Source of the DNA: Aphrophora alni
Lineage: Eukaryota; Arthropoda; Insecta; Hemiptera; Aphrophoridae
NCBI GenBank assembly: GCA_963513935.1
Contig: OY740769.1
Coordinates: 34,623,120-34,687,119 of the forward strand
Reading direction: 5' to 3'
DNA length: 64,000 nt
Part shown: positions 1 through 14,400 of the stretch, piece after piece
How positions within the stretch are numbered: the stretch's first letter is position 1
Layout: the number at the start of each line of letters is the position of its first letter
The notes under the pieces: model-generated
The model's database searches: none
Told to the model about the DNA's origin: nothing
What the model saw: only the letters and a program-made list of their open reading frames with translations
Program-made: the position numbers and the translations under genes

Positions 1-574
1 TAGTTAGTAATTGTTGTGTAAGAAATTACATTATTGTCTGCAGATACCAAATGGCTTGGCCAATTTCTTCTTCTTTTTTCTCTTTCACTAAAATACAGCT
101 TATTTTTGAGCTTCAATTTGAGGTGTCACAAGGTATACATTGACATTTATAAATTTTGACTTTGGGTAAGGGGGGCATGGGGAACACCTCCATTTAGAAA
201 ATATTTTTATCTCTTTTCCCCCAATTAGTACTATACCACTCCCCTTTACTGAATTTTGATACTTGGGCTTTTAATACAAATTTGAAGTTTACAAATGAAC
301 ACCCCATATATATGTATAAATATATATTTAGCTACATGTATATATAAATACAAAATTGTTTGTACAAAATCTTACAAAACATAGATACAACAGAGTAATA
401 GCACTTGGTGTGAGCCATTAACAGTCTTTATAATCGAGACAAAAACCCTATATACTATTATGAACACTTTAGTAATCTTACAAACAATAGATTTAACATG
501 AAATAAACAACATTACAATTGAATAATAAAATATAAGAAGGCATCGAAAAGTCGTATAAGCTAATTCAGTCATT
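1..574. other. Sequence downstream of B9D1, no gene seen
   Basis: AT-rich non-coding DNA. It should contain the B9D1 3' UTR on the minus strand (just below 575), but its end cannot be fixed. No convincing exon, RNA gene or mobile element was recognised. Confidence 0.5.
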
Positions 575-720
575 TTATAAAGATAAATTTCCTAAATCAC
601 TTGCAAGAGCTCCTGTAGTTGTGATTGATCGCTGAGAGTTGTCGAGATTGTGAGCTTGAAAATCTTTAGTCATGGTGTTGAAAGTAAGATGAACTTTTCC
701 TTGGCTCCTTACTCGTGTAA
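575..720 (-). CDS. B9D1: B9D1 exon 5 (terminal coding exon)
   Basis: The exon starts after the acceptor TAATGTGTAG and encodes [15 protein letters not shown] followed by a family-variable tail of about 35 residues, ending at TAA 577-575. VTRVRSQG matches the conserved C-terminal motif of B9D1. The preceding intron is about 12 kb. No clear canonical polyadenylation signal was picked out below 575. Confidence 0.94.
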
Positions 721-3700
721 CTACACATTAGAACATGTATTAATACATGATACACACACCTTACTATATAATTAAATCAGCACAATTTAGGTGTAACAAA
801 ATAAGTTGATGAGCTCAATCATGACACTGACCGGCCCTATCATACAAGCAGATCCACTAAATATAATGCATAAAAGTTGGTTTCTTGGGCCTTGTAGGAA
901 ATGTTAAATTGTATTGTTAGATCAAGGAGTCTTATCTAGTAGGGTAAGTTTGTTTACATCAGTTGTTTCACAGGTTTTCTGAACCTCGTAATAATTGTAT
1001 ACATCACTACTTTCTTGAAATCAACTAGGCCCTAACTGCCCTTGTTGATGTGTATATATTAAAAGGTCTTCGCTCTTATAAGTGTCTCGGAGGAGCCTCC
1101 ACTTACTACACTCATATCTGTGATTTCAACCCTGATTTAACCATCATTTACGTCTTGCCAAAAGGACTGTGAATAATATATTTGGTATTTTGTCTAAAAA
1201 TTTAGAATTTTCAATAGAAAAATTCAGACTAACCCTCAAAATGCAGATTATATAAGATTTGCCACAAGTATACTGCATAATTTTACTATAAAATATGACA
1301 AAAATACATATATCTATACAAGGAAAGAAAGTATGTTAATTACCTGAAGGAAAGACACTTGGGAATTTGGCTTCGTAGGAAGGAGATGCAATTAAAGATG
1401 CCTTTCAAGTAAGGAAACTATTTATCCTCGGCCCTGTCTGATTTTGTAATTATACGAATATCACATTTTCTTGGAAGATCCGGATCCAAAAAAAAATTGT
1501 TTTTGTTATATAATTTTTTGAAAATAAATTATATTTTGACAATGAGTTGTTAATTTTTGTCATCATAGAGAGGTGGGGTTGGTACCATTGCATACAGAAT
1601 TGATATCTACAAATTTGTATTTAGTTTAGTATGTTTTAAGTTAATAACACACAAGGTACAAACAAAAAACTGTATAAAATGGCCGCAATTTTGATATTTT
1701 TAATTCATTTTTTTTTAATTCAAAAGGGTTCCAAATAAACACACTATACTGTTGAAATTAAAACCAAGAATGGTCTAAAAGCTTGCTCAGAACCAACTTT
1801 ATTTTGAATATACATTAAGAATCTTCCTGATGTTCTACAAGCTGAATAAATTATTCTCTTTGGAGATAATAAAGCAGCAATAATATGTGAATCAAACTTA
1901 AGCAATTTGAATAAATCTGTTAAAAATGCTTTGAAAGCATAAGAAAATGGTTTTGTAGTAAGTCATATATTTTAGAACTCAATGGTCCGGTTAATGGGAA
2001 ATGGGAGTAGACACTGGTGAAGTTGATTTTGTTTAATTAGTTACGTTTCTGGGTATAAAAATACACAAATATTTTAGCTGGAATGATCATGTTGAACTGT
2101 GGTCACAGAAGTTCAATGGTGTATATTATAGGGACAGTGTTAGATATGATGACAAAGGAACTCCTAAAAGGTATTTACTATGGATATTTTCACTCTCTGC
2201 TAAAATATGGCATAATATTCTGAGGTAACTGCTCTAAAGTGCAAGCCACTTAAAAAAAAAACCGGTAATTAGGATAATGTTAAGAATGGCTATATAGAGC
2301 TTCATGGATAAAAAAACTGAGTATTATGCCAATGCCTTGTGTATATATTTATGAATTAAAATATTAAAATAGAAGTCTGCAGAATGTGTATTCGAGCATG
2401 AGCATCAGACTAGAGCAAAGAAATATTTTAGTATATTGTAAATTTTTTAAAATTGTATTATAACAAATCTTAATATGACTTATTAAACGCACATTATTCG
2501 TGCCAATGTTAACAAAAGAAATAACTTTGAAACATGTAGATTTTAACTCTTTCTTTAATTGCAAAATTAAATTTAAAAAAATCATTTACAATAAAAACTA
2601 TTATCTTTCAAACTTGATGCATTTAATAATTATACAATTAACATCTTAATCTACTACTTATTCCAAGTACATAGATAAATACAAGTTACTTATTCTACAA
2701 TGTCATAAACTAAAATAAAGAAATAAGAGTGCATCAGAATTTTTTATTTTTACTTTTAATTATTTTGATAAAATGCTCCGGCTAACTGAAATTTATTATT
2801 CTTTATTAATTTAATTTACTTTCTCTTTACGGGTTCGTTAGGTTCTTTGGTGACTATAATTTACTTAAAATATAAAATAAAATTTGGTGGTAGTTTGTTT
2901 AATTGAAATTGTCCATTAATTTGTACTTATTGACTCTGAAGTTCTATTACAGTTCCAATGTTCCCGGTTCCTTGAACGTGGTTCCCTCGTAGACTGCCAG
3001 TAGATGGATTGATTTGCCTTAATCTTTTCGATGAATCTTCTTTTCTTCACACACTTTTGTGACGACGACTCTTTTTAACTTATAAACGACGATTATCTTT
3101 TAATTATACTACGAAGATTATTATTAAATACTTGTACAAAACGACGCAGTTACTATTTAATTTTGACGGTTGATTTCGGCTAAATCTTTCACAACATTTT
3201 TTCTTTTTGCTACTAAGAGAAACACTTTCTTCGGAACAACCTTCTTCAATAAGTTCGGCACCAAAAAGACCCCTTGCACTTATCTTCTACCCTTATTTAT
3301 AATTTTTATTTTCAAACTGCTTTATTCCGACCCCCTGCCTTATTTTATATCTTTTACGTTACTATAGAAATGTTGCAATTCCTTTCATTGGTCCTTTTCA
3401 AATAATTTTGGTTGAAGGCATTGAACTTTTGAATGCTTTCTTTGACTCCTTGGGGGTCACTGACTGTAGAATCATTTTTTCTAGCTGTCAACCCTTTCAA
3501 CTCTTCACAATTTATGGCCTGCCGAGCATTGACCTTTTGGGAGTCCTCTATTTCGTTACAGTATAGTGTGGTGTTGCGGAGTGTACATTATATGAATTTA
3601 TAATCTTGTAGTGTAAAATTGTATAATGTAAATTTTGATCCAATTGTATAGTATGGGTTATTCAGGTTGTACATATTTAAATTTATGATTTTATGGTGAA

Positions 3701-6700
3701 AATTGTATAATATAAATTTTAAAATAATTGTATAGTGTAGTTTTTTAACCTGGGTTATTTTAATTTCTAGTCTTGTAGTGGAAAATTATATAACTCATAA
3801 ATGACAACTCCTAGGTTTTCATTCATTACACTAATATTTGTAAAGCCTGACAGGAAGATAAATAAATAAATATTTTCTTTTTTTATTACTAAATTACTTA
3901 CGTCATAGCAATCTTGTGTTCAGTATTTATTCATTAATATTTCATTACAGTTGTTTCGGTATAACATATACCATCATCAAATGAAACAACACATTTACAC
4001 AACACACTGATACACATTTCACAAAAATAAATAAACATAAAATATTTGGTACTGCAGTACAAGTCGAAAATAATATAAAATAAGTATATATAAAATAATT
4101 TATATTATTTTCGACTTGTACTGCAGTACCAAACATTTTATGATTATTTATTTTTGTGAAATGTGTATCAGTGTGTTGTGTAAATGTGTTGTTTCATCTG
4201 ATGATTGTATATGTTATACCGAAACAGCTGTAATGAAATGTTAATGAATAAATACTGAACACAAGATTGCTATGACATAAGTAATTTAGTAATAAACTTA
4301 TTTTAAAGCATTCATAAGGCAATATGGAATTTATGAAATATTTTCTATCTAAATTTTTCTAGTCTCTTATAGTGCTTAAATTCAGACAACAATGACGGAC
4401 AGACACCATGTAGAAAATAATTTTTTCAGTTTCCTGAGGTCATGAAATGTGAAGATCGGTCAATAAAAAGGAGGTAGAAATTATATACAAAATTTACCCC
4501 CTTAGCTTGTGTTAGTGTCTCTGTACTAGTGGGCCTCAAAACTGTATATACGTGAAGGCGTCTCCACTTGTTGCTCATGTCAGTGATACGGCCTTTATAA
4601 TTATACGAATGTCATAAACCATTAGGTCAGAGTTCAAAATTACATTTTTGAAAATATTATTGGCATTTTTCTTCGTAGATATGTTGCATTGGTACCCTTA
4701 CATGCAGAATTTAAATATGGAAAACTTTATCTAATTTAGTGTGATATAAGTACAATAATAAATGAGAAATGACAAAAAGTTGTTTTGAATGGCCCCGTTT
4801 TTGACAAGAAATGTAATTGACTTTTTAATTAGATTTTCTGAATTACAATAAGATTCAATATGAGCATGTCAGAGTACCCTGTACCAAATTTCAAGATCCC
4901 ATCTTAATTTTTATTATATACAGATGACAACTGCGATGGACAGATGGTATATCAAAAATAATTTTTTCGCTTTCCTGAGGCCATGTGAAACATGAAGATC
5001 AGTCAAAACAAAAAACAGAGGTTGACATTTTTTGTAATTACCTAACTTACCCCATACAGTACTACCTCGTTTATCCGGACCTCGTTCAACCGGATGTCCG
5101 GATTATCCGGAACGAAAAAAAAATTAATGTTGTTAAAAACGTGATTTCCTGACCACTACAGTGTCGCCTTGACGTAGTAGAGCGGGTTGTTGATGCGCTT
5201 GGAAGAGAAAGTGGAGGAGCAATGACCTCCATGCCACCATCCCCCTACCCCGACGCAGATGGACAGTGACCAGTGACCTTGTCTATTGTCTACGCCGGCA
5301 GGTAGTCTGTCACGTGCTAGCGACTGGAATACATCATTACCATATCGTGCTGTGCAGTGTTTATTTTCTTTACATTTTTGATCGGATACTGTTAATTGTA
5401 TTGTATTCAATTCGTGTGTTAGCGTTTGTGCGTGGAAATGGTGACGAAACAAAAAGTGCTTACAATGGCCCAAAAGTCAGACGAATTGAATCGTAAAGAC
5501 AGGGGCGAATCTTTAAATAAACTTGCTGCAGAACTTGGCATAGGGACATCAACTGTGTCAGATTGGAAAAAAAAAATCGTAAAAATATTGAAGACTTTTG
5601 CTTCAAAATGATCGCTAAAGACAGTTTAGAGGGTAGAGGAACTGTAAAAAATGAATCGTTGGACGAGGCATTATTTATGTGGTTTAGTGCTCAGCGAGAA
5701 CGTGGTGTTCCAATATCTGGACCGATTTTGGCTGAAAAAGGAGCAAGCCTAAACAAAAAATTACCAAATCCTGATCCAAATTTTACAGCTAGCCAGGGAT
5801 GGTTAGAGCGGTTCAAAAATTGGCATGGCATACGACAATTATCTGTGACTGGTGAAAGCCTGTCTAGTGATCAGGCGGCAATTGAAAAGTTTAAGGAAAC
5901 TTTTAAACGAATTATTTTGTCTGAAAAACTTTATCCTGATCAGATTTACAATGCTGACGAAACAGGACTGTTTTACCGTATTTTACCGAGCAAAACCCTA
6001 GCTTGTAAAACTGATGAGGCAGCCAAGGGCTACAAAAAGAGCTAGGATCGCCTAACTGCTATGGCTTGTAGCAATGCTTCTGGAAACCACAAAACCACAC
6101 AAAGTCTTATAAACATTTGCAATGTCTTGACTTCCAGTGTCTCGTGCACTGTAGAGGTGGCCTTGCAGACCTCATGCAAATCTTGTAGAGGTGGCCTTTT
6201 GGAATTCGGCTCCAGTAGTTGTTGCTCAATCGTGTCCAGAAACTGCCTTGTACTGTGTATTCTCTGTACTGTAATATAGCTGTATTGTTTCTCTGCTTGA
6301 CAACTAGCTATTCTGAAAAAACTTGTACAAAGATTAATTTTTGTTCAAAAATAACTGTTGCTAATCCGTATTGTTGCTCAAACTGAGCAGACATCATATG
6401 TGAGTGTATGTTTTAATAACGAAATTTTACAAAATATGTATTTAGGTTATGTTGTCATGGTTCTGGTTTGAAGTTACATTTCTGTAGATTCTTTTGATTT
6501 AACCAAAGTTATGCACATATATTTATTGCATATTAATGTTTATTTTATAACTTTTATTTAGGGAACTTATCGATAATTATTACTTCAAAATTACTTTCTC
6601 TTAATAAAAATCAAGTATAAATCTTATTTTACTTTTAATTATTTCTTGTTCATTGCTAGGTCACGATATTTATTTATTCCTTCCATCAAAACTTTAACAA

Positions 6701-8394
6701 TTTATAAATCTTTCAACATACAAAGTAAACAATACCATCTCAAGAAAAATTATTTGTGGTCTAAACTAACATTTACTCAAATTATCAAACTATAGCATCT
6801 TTATATCAGAATCTACTTTTTTGGTCTTTTATGGAAATCATCAAGTCGTTGTATTATTTTCAAACCCTTCAGTTCAACTCGTCATAAATCTGTCATAAAA
6901 CCATTATTCACAGAACATTATATACATTTTTTTCTCCTCGTAGCATCGTCGTAAACCATTATTCGCCGTAATAATTGCAGAACACCTTAATTCATCGTAA
7001 AATTGTCAGAATACCTCAATTCGTCTTAAAATTCTCAGAATACTACAATTCGTCGATTATTATTTGTAGTAAAAATTCGAAGAATATTATTTCACCGTAA
7101 ACTTTTTGAACATAAATTCGTCATAAAAATTCTCAGAATATCTTAGTTTGTTGTAAAAATAAACTCCATAAGACAAACTAATCATTTTATCCTATTAAAA
7201 AACCTTATACCATTAATTGAAATACTGTAGTTTCTTTCATCATTAATTCCTAACTAATTTTATTCTTGTTCTTTCATTCAAAAATTACTTTGAATTTAAA
7301 CATCTTATGTTTTTACAAAATTCAAATGATTTTTAAAACTTCAGAACTCCCTATTTCTTCATTAACACCAAACATCTTCATTTATTACTTTAAATTTTAA
7401 CGATTGTGGTAACATTTGACTATTGTTAATAAAATATTTTTTAAACGTAAAATAAATATTTTCTTATCCTAAATCCTAACAGTTCTCCTGAGTCTAACTT
7501 CTGACTAGGACTCAAATTTTCAAATCACCAAAAACAAATATATACTTTGATATGGTCACAATCTATTAATTTTGATCAAAGCATTTCAGACTGTAGTCCA
7601 CTAAACTGATATATTTAGAAAATCACTTCATCAGTCAGCCCTTGCATAGCCACTTCATGTTTAAAATAAAAAAGGTATTACCAACAAGCAGTAGGCTACT
7701 TATAAACAGTTCTTTTTTTACAAATAAATATAAATCAGTATTATTGAGGAAGTGATTATAAATATTATTTATTGTAGAATCTCAGGAAATGCATTTGATC
7801 AAATTTTATTTCAAAATCTTAGCTTGTTTGTGTGTGGCATAAATTTGTCCGAAGTATAGATCATATTTTACTGAAAGAGTTTTCAATGAAGGTAGTCAAG
7901 GTTTATTTTGGTTTTTATCAATTATTTTGCACCACAATTTCCTCTTACTTGTAATTTCCCACACTGGTTTGGAACATTATTTAAACATCCACTTAACTTA
8001 TATACTTAATAAATAAACAAAAAGTATAATCATTATCTAATACAAAACCAAACAATTCAATTTAAATAATATATCCTAATTTACAACTATATTGCAGTAT
8101 ATTTAAAAACTACAAAATATTTGTAAACTGACAGACACCTGAGGTTTGAATCACAAGTACATACTCGCACACCCACAAACTATTCCACACCACACACACC
8201 ATAACCCAGCAGAAAAACAGTCAAGTGAATAGAGACTACTAAGTATTCAATATGATCTCTCCCAATTTCCATAAGCAAATTCATTAGAATTACTAATATA
8301 TATATAATATTCATAATTTTTACAAAACGATGTTTTATTTTTAACAGGTCACCCTATTTAGATAAAGGAACTTTGGCCAGTTCAAGCTATAGAA

Positions 8395-8454
<60 letters not shown>

Positions 8455-11400
8455 CAGTATGACCATGTTAACTCAAAACTGAAGGAGGTAGGTACAAAAT
8501 TCAAGTTATTGAGTTTTTCGAGTAACCAAGGATTGAGTTATCAAGGTAGAACCAGCAAAATATCGAGATATCAAGGTTCAGTATTCACCAGGAAAAATGC
8601 CTGTGTAACCGCTATAGCTCGAAGTATTATGCATTTTACTTCTATAGCTCGAACTGGCCAAAGTTCCTTTACATAAATAGGGTGACCTGTTAAAAATAAA
8701 ACATCGTTTTGTAAACATTATGAACATTTTATTGTACATTATTAACTACATACAGTACAGAATGTACTGTACAGGAAAAATCTAACCCTTAATCAACAAA
8801 AGTTATTACTCTTTTTTAAATTTTCTAACCAGCCGTTGCTAGTGTGAAAGTCTTTGTGTCCTAATTACTTTACGAAATGGATGTCTTTTTCTTTTAAAAT
8901 TAGTCCATATATAGGAACATACCAGTCACGGCACTGTTTTAACCATGACTCATTCATCGATGTTCACGAACTCGATACTCTTACATCTCTACGTATTGTT
9001 TGACATATCCTCATTTTCATACTTTCCCTCTTCAAGAGAACCAAGCCTGAAGATTTAGTGCAGTGATGATACTTATTTCCTGCAGTTTTACTGTGGATAT
9101 CCGGTGGATTTAATCGGTGGGATAATTTCCGCCTAATAGTGAACTGTATATTATATATATAAGCTACTAGATAAGTTTTATTGCTTAGTTGTAGTATAAA
9201 TAATAATTTTAAAAAAATAAAAAAATTTAAATTACTTTCCCTGATTTTAAAAAATTGTTGATAGGCGTATTAGGTGGGATACCAAATTCCTTGGCTATGT
9301 CATCTTTCTTCTTTACAGCTTCATCAACTACCTTAATCACTTTCCTTTTCTCCTCAACGTCATAGTTTTTAATTTGGGTTTCACAGATATATTAGTCGAC
9401 TGACGCCAAACTATACTTGAAAGGACAATATTGCAGTATTGAAGTGTGAGAATAGTGACACATTTCCTTGTTTGTTGTTGACCTTTCATGTCAAGATTTA
9501 AAACACAATTAAATGCTAACTTCGAGTAATAGAGGTCGCTCTGATGAAAATTCGACTTATAGAGGTAAACTTGGACTTGTAGAGGTTTTCAATTATAAAA
9601 ATGAGAGAAAACAGAGGTTTTCTAAATATTTTAGCATTGAGTATTATGGAGATTCAAGGGGATTTGAAAAAATTCGAGTTGCAACAATCTTCGTTCCGTC
9701 CCAAAGCGTGGTTTGGTCTATCTATATATACTTTATATTTTAAAGACTTCTCTTTTTAGAGTGTATACGTATACTATTTAGTTAATGATCTACTAATTCT
9801 TTCGCAGAATTTAGCTCTGATGTATTTACCCACCCTTTAACGGAGACAAGATCGCGCGCAAGAAATTGTTCTGAATACCTCGGTTTTAAGAGATGTATTC
9901 CACAAAATCTTACTATTTAAACCTGTAGGAATTTTTATTAATTTAATTTTATATATGACTTTAATTTTGTAGTGAGCAGATTTCTTACTCTCTCACGGGT
10001 CGTGCCATTTGGAGAACTTTCATCCCTGAATTTAGTTTAAGTTATGATACAACAATTAACTTATTAACACAATTTTGTAACAAAAGTAAATACGGAATAA
10101 TTTCAAAATAATAGAATCAATTGTTTTATAACAAATATATCAAAATTTATCTGTTAAAGCTTTTTTAACTTTAATGTAGCAGATATTTCTTGTTGAAACT
10201 CCATATTCAAGGATTAAATGACCAAATTGTATTAAATTCGTCACCTCTTCTAAAACCCATCCGTACCATAGTTCATTAACCTTTATCTACCTGCTAGGTC
10301 ATCCCCCTACCTTTCCCGATTTCTCTATTGTATTTCAGTTTCCTGTACTTATGTTTAAATAGTTGTCTATACCGGTAAATTATCAGTTGCCCGACGATGC
10401 CGCAAGGCGAAACAATTGTAGCTCATTTATACTATTAAATATTTGAAACTTTAAGCTGTTGCTTTATTTTATCCTTGTTAAAGCTTTGTTTATAAACTAG
10501 ACATACAGTCCCAAGCAATGTAAAATACATATGAGACAGATATAGAATATTACCTTATACTCTAACGTTATATAGACAATTATAAAAACAAAAAAAAATG
10601 ACTCTAATAACCCAATGATAAATAACTATCTTTTTAATTATTTTGAATTTAATTTTTATCTTTAAGATTAAAGCCCTTGGCTTTGAAATCTCTATTCAAA
10701 ACAACTGAAAATTTACTGATTTAAATTGTCCTTGATTTTATTATGTATTAGTTTCGATATTTTGGTACCTTGACCAAATGATGATGATTAAATTCTGGTT
10801 TCTACTATCTAGAGTCCTCCAAATCGCAGGGTCCCCGTCTCCAATAGAAACTTCGGTCTGTACGGTTGTTTGATGAAGATCTAAGTGACACTGATGTTAT
10901 AGTTGTTCCTACCTTCAAAAGCTGTTGTTGCTAGATCCAGTATTCTTTCGTAACTTTGACAATGATATCGAGTTACTTGTTGTATCTAGTAGTGTTCTCA
11001 AAATTATGCTAATTTGCTATTTTGTTAGAATTTACATTTGTGATTTTAATATGCTTTACAAAGAATTTTTAAGAACATAATGCGTAGTGTCGTTCACTTT
11101 AGAAGAATGTTAGTAGCAAATCATAACAATAAAAGTGAAGCTGCTAGACTCACAACTCTTTTCTAGAACGAATGATAACTAGTATAGTATAGTATATCTC
11201 CCGGCTCCAGGAATCCAATTTTATATCTTCTGATTTTCCTTTCTTCCACCAACCACTTTTACCAAATGTTAACAACTTTCCCACTTTTGTAATTTGCGCT
11301 TACTTTATTTAATTTTGAATATAGAATTTTTCCTAACTAATTGTACTTGAAATATTGTTGGTTATACTGATTTTGGGGATGTGACGTATAAGCTAACGGC

Positions 11401-14400
11401 ATTTCTCGACCTAGATTTTGCATACCGTGCTGGCGAAAGTTCTCACTTTAAAATATTTTCAATTTTGTATAAAAATCGTTTTAACTGTTTATTAATTACT
11501 TACTTGTGTAAGATACTGATTTCTCATTAGTTTTTACTTTATATAGTACATTTATACTATAAACAAATTTATAATTTATTAAATTACTTTACAGACTAAA
11601 CTTTTAGTTTTTTTCGCGTGATACTCTTTGGTCTTTACCTTACTGTTTATTAAGATTAGAAAATACTTTATTTAAGATTATTTCGTGGTACTCACAGTAG
11701 TCTTAATTATTTTTTTAAAAAAGAAGAAAAAAAAAGAAAACGTATAAAAACAAATTCTATCGTTTTACATAATGGTTAATATATCAGTATTATCTAGGTC
11801 TTCCATTCTATTCTTGGAATTTCACAAACTTTCTCTTTCGAGCATTATTAAAAGTTACACTTTCTATTTTAGGCTTTCTAAATGTGGAATTTTATATTAG
11901 GTCCATTGAGACTGACCAATCCTTTTTTATCCGTCAAGTCCCTATTTGATCGCTATATATATAGGGTGTCCCATAAGTCAAGTGCCAAACTCTGGGAAAA
12001 GGTTATATGGGTCAAAATAAAGAGAAAATCACAAATAATTTTTTTCCCAACAACGCTTCGTTTACCAGATATCCGCCATTTTGTATTTTTTACAAAATAA
12101 TTGTTATCTTCAAATTTTTTCAACCGATCTTTATGAAACTCGGCAAGTATGTTTAAACAAAAGAGACCTACTGTAGAAAAAAAATTCAACTTGGTCCAAT
12201 TTAAAAATTTTAAATGGCGGCTATTTTAAACTTTTAATCTAAAATGGCGGGAAAACGGTAAAAAATACAAAAATTTACTAAGAAAAATTTATTTTATAAA
12301 ATTTTATTTCCATTTACAATTTTTTTTCTACAGTAAGGCAGCAGGAGATATGGATAATATTAGGAATTCATAAATATTACCAACATCATGAAGTATCTTG
12401 AAAATCACAAAAATGAATGAATACAAATATTGTTTAGTTAAAAATATATAGAAGACAATACAAAGAAATAGCAAACGCGGGAAAAAATATTTGGGAAGAT
12501 TTTTACATATATCAAAGAGTAACTCTGTTTTTACAACGTTATATGAAATGTATGATTTTAAAATTAAAATTGATTGCGATTTTGGTGTTGTAAATACATA
12601 AACAAGTTCCGTGATTTTGCCAAACTCCTTAAATTGAGATTAGATAAATCAAATGAATCCATTCCTAACATCAAACTACAATACTAATTGTATTGATTAC
12701 ACCTCTTCATAAATGTATTATTTTTTAAGTAATTTTCTTTTTTATCAAAGCATTAACAAACAGAACATATAAAAACCAACCTTCTCTGCCCTCCCCTTGA
12801 GCAAGAACTCTAGGATCAATGTATTCAGGTCGTCTGCCAGTTAACCATGAAGTAATCTTTTGTAGAACTGAACTAGACTCAGGTACAAACATTGCAATGC
12901 TGCAACAAAGTACAATAACATATCATTATTGTAAGTACATTTTGTAATATGAAGTGTTACAGATATATTTATTTCTTAAAAATCACATTGGGCGCCATTT
13001 TGTGACATGAAACCTTAAAAAAATAAAGTTTATTTTACCGAACACCATGTTGGGTGTTATTTTTGTAACATGCTGTTTGATAAAATAAACTTTATTTTTG
13101 TAACACTTCAAGACACAAAATGATGCCCAACAAGTCTACCCACATCGCGTTACAAGTTTTTAATTTAAGAGTCTATGAGGCATTTTTTTAGCCTATAAAT
13201 ATCTATTATTATAAATGTGTGTTTTAATAACGTTATTGCTTTAAACTATTACAAATGTGAATTAATAAGCAACATAATTAATTAGGTCATCACAGAACAA
13301 GCTTCTTAGTTTATAAATATTAATTACAAAACCCTTTAATTTAATAAATATATAAACCCATACCTCAACAAATTCAGTTGGTCACTGACCTACTTAACAC
13401 TTATGCATTGTTTGAGACCAAATTACACAAAATGAAAAAGAAAATCTTGACCGTCATCATTAAGAAAACTTTGTGTTGTATAAAACCACATATTTCTGTT
13501 TTGTAGTGAATAAATTTCCTTGTAAGAGTTTATGTGAGGAAGTTATTGTGATATTTTTGTAAAAAAAAAATACCAATAAGTCTATGTTTGATACCACAAA
13601 ACTAATATGTATTTTAACAATGAATATTTCCAAAACCGTTAACTTTAAAAAAAATTTAAATGGCTGTCATTTTGAAAATTATAAAAATTTAAAAAAATTA
13701 AATGGCCGTCATTTTGAAAATTATAAAAATAAAGTATTTCTTTGTGTTTGGTATACTTTAAATCATAACATACAAAATGCTGACATGAAATTTGAACACA
13801 ATATCTTATTTATATCTGGAGTTACAATGAGTTTTTGTAAAAAAAAAAAAAAAAAAAAAAGGCGGATTGCAACTAAATTAAGACAAATTCGTATAGTTCA
13901 CTAAGGTTTTTTGAAACACCCTATACATACAGTTAGTCTTCAACATATGAACTTAATGCACAAAAAAACAGTAGAGCATTAACAATGTTCATTTATCACA
14001 TCACTATTTGCCATTAAAACCCTGGAAGTGGAAAATGGCTCGAACTGAGCTGATGAGCAACGTGTCTGGATAGTAACCGGCTCCCCGAGCAGTAGAAATC
14101 ACTCTTATTTTCAACTCAACATTTATCTTAATAAATATTATTAAGGTCATAGTACCAGAATAGTTTATAGACTGTTTTAAAGCTAATTTTCCATAGATTC
14201 ATATTCATACAACTAAAAGTCCATAAATTGGTATAAATAATATTTTATAAATAGGTAAAATTTGTGTATTTTGGCGCTAACAAGTAACACAACTGGGTAA
14301 TTGTGAAACACAAATTTACGTCATTCTTTGTATAATTTTCACAAATGCCTAACAAATCTACAGTGACACTGTTCTATAGAACAATTATTTACCTTTCGAT

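Noticed and set aside
1340..1400. Possible additional B9D1 exon ([15 protein letters not shown] on the minus strand)
   Set aside because: B9D1 is complete without it, phases between exons 4 and 5 already agree, and no good donor/acceptor pair fits.
3945..4136. Open frame of 63 codons on the minus strand
   Set aside because: It lies across the centre of the PLE foldback palindrome and is a by-product of it.
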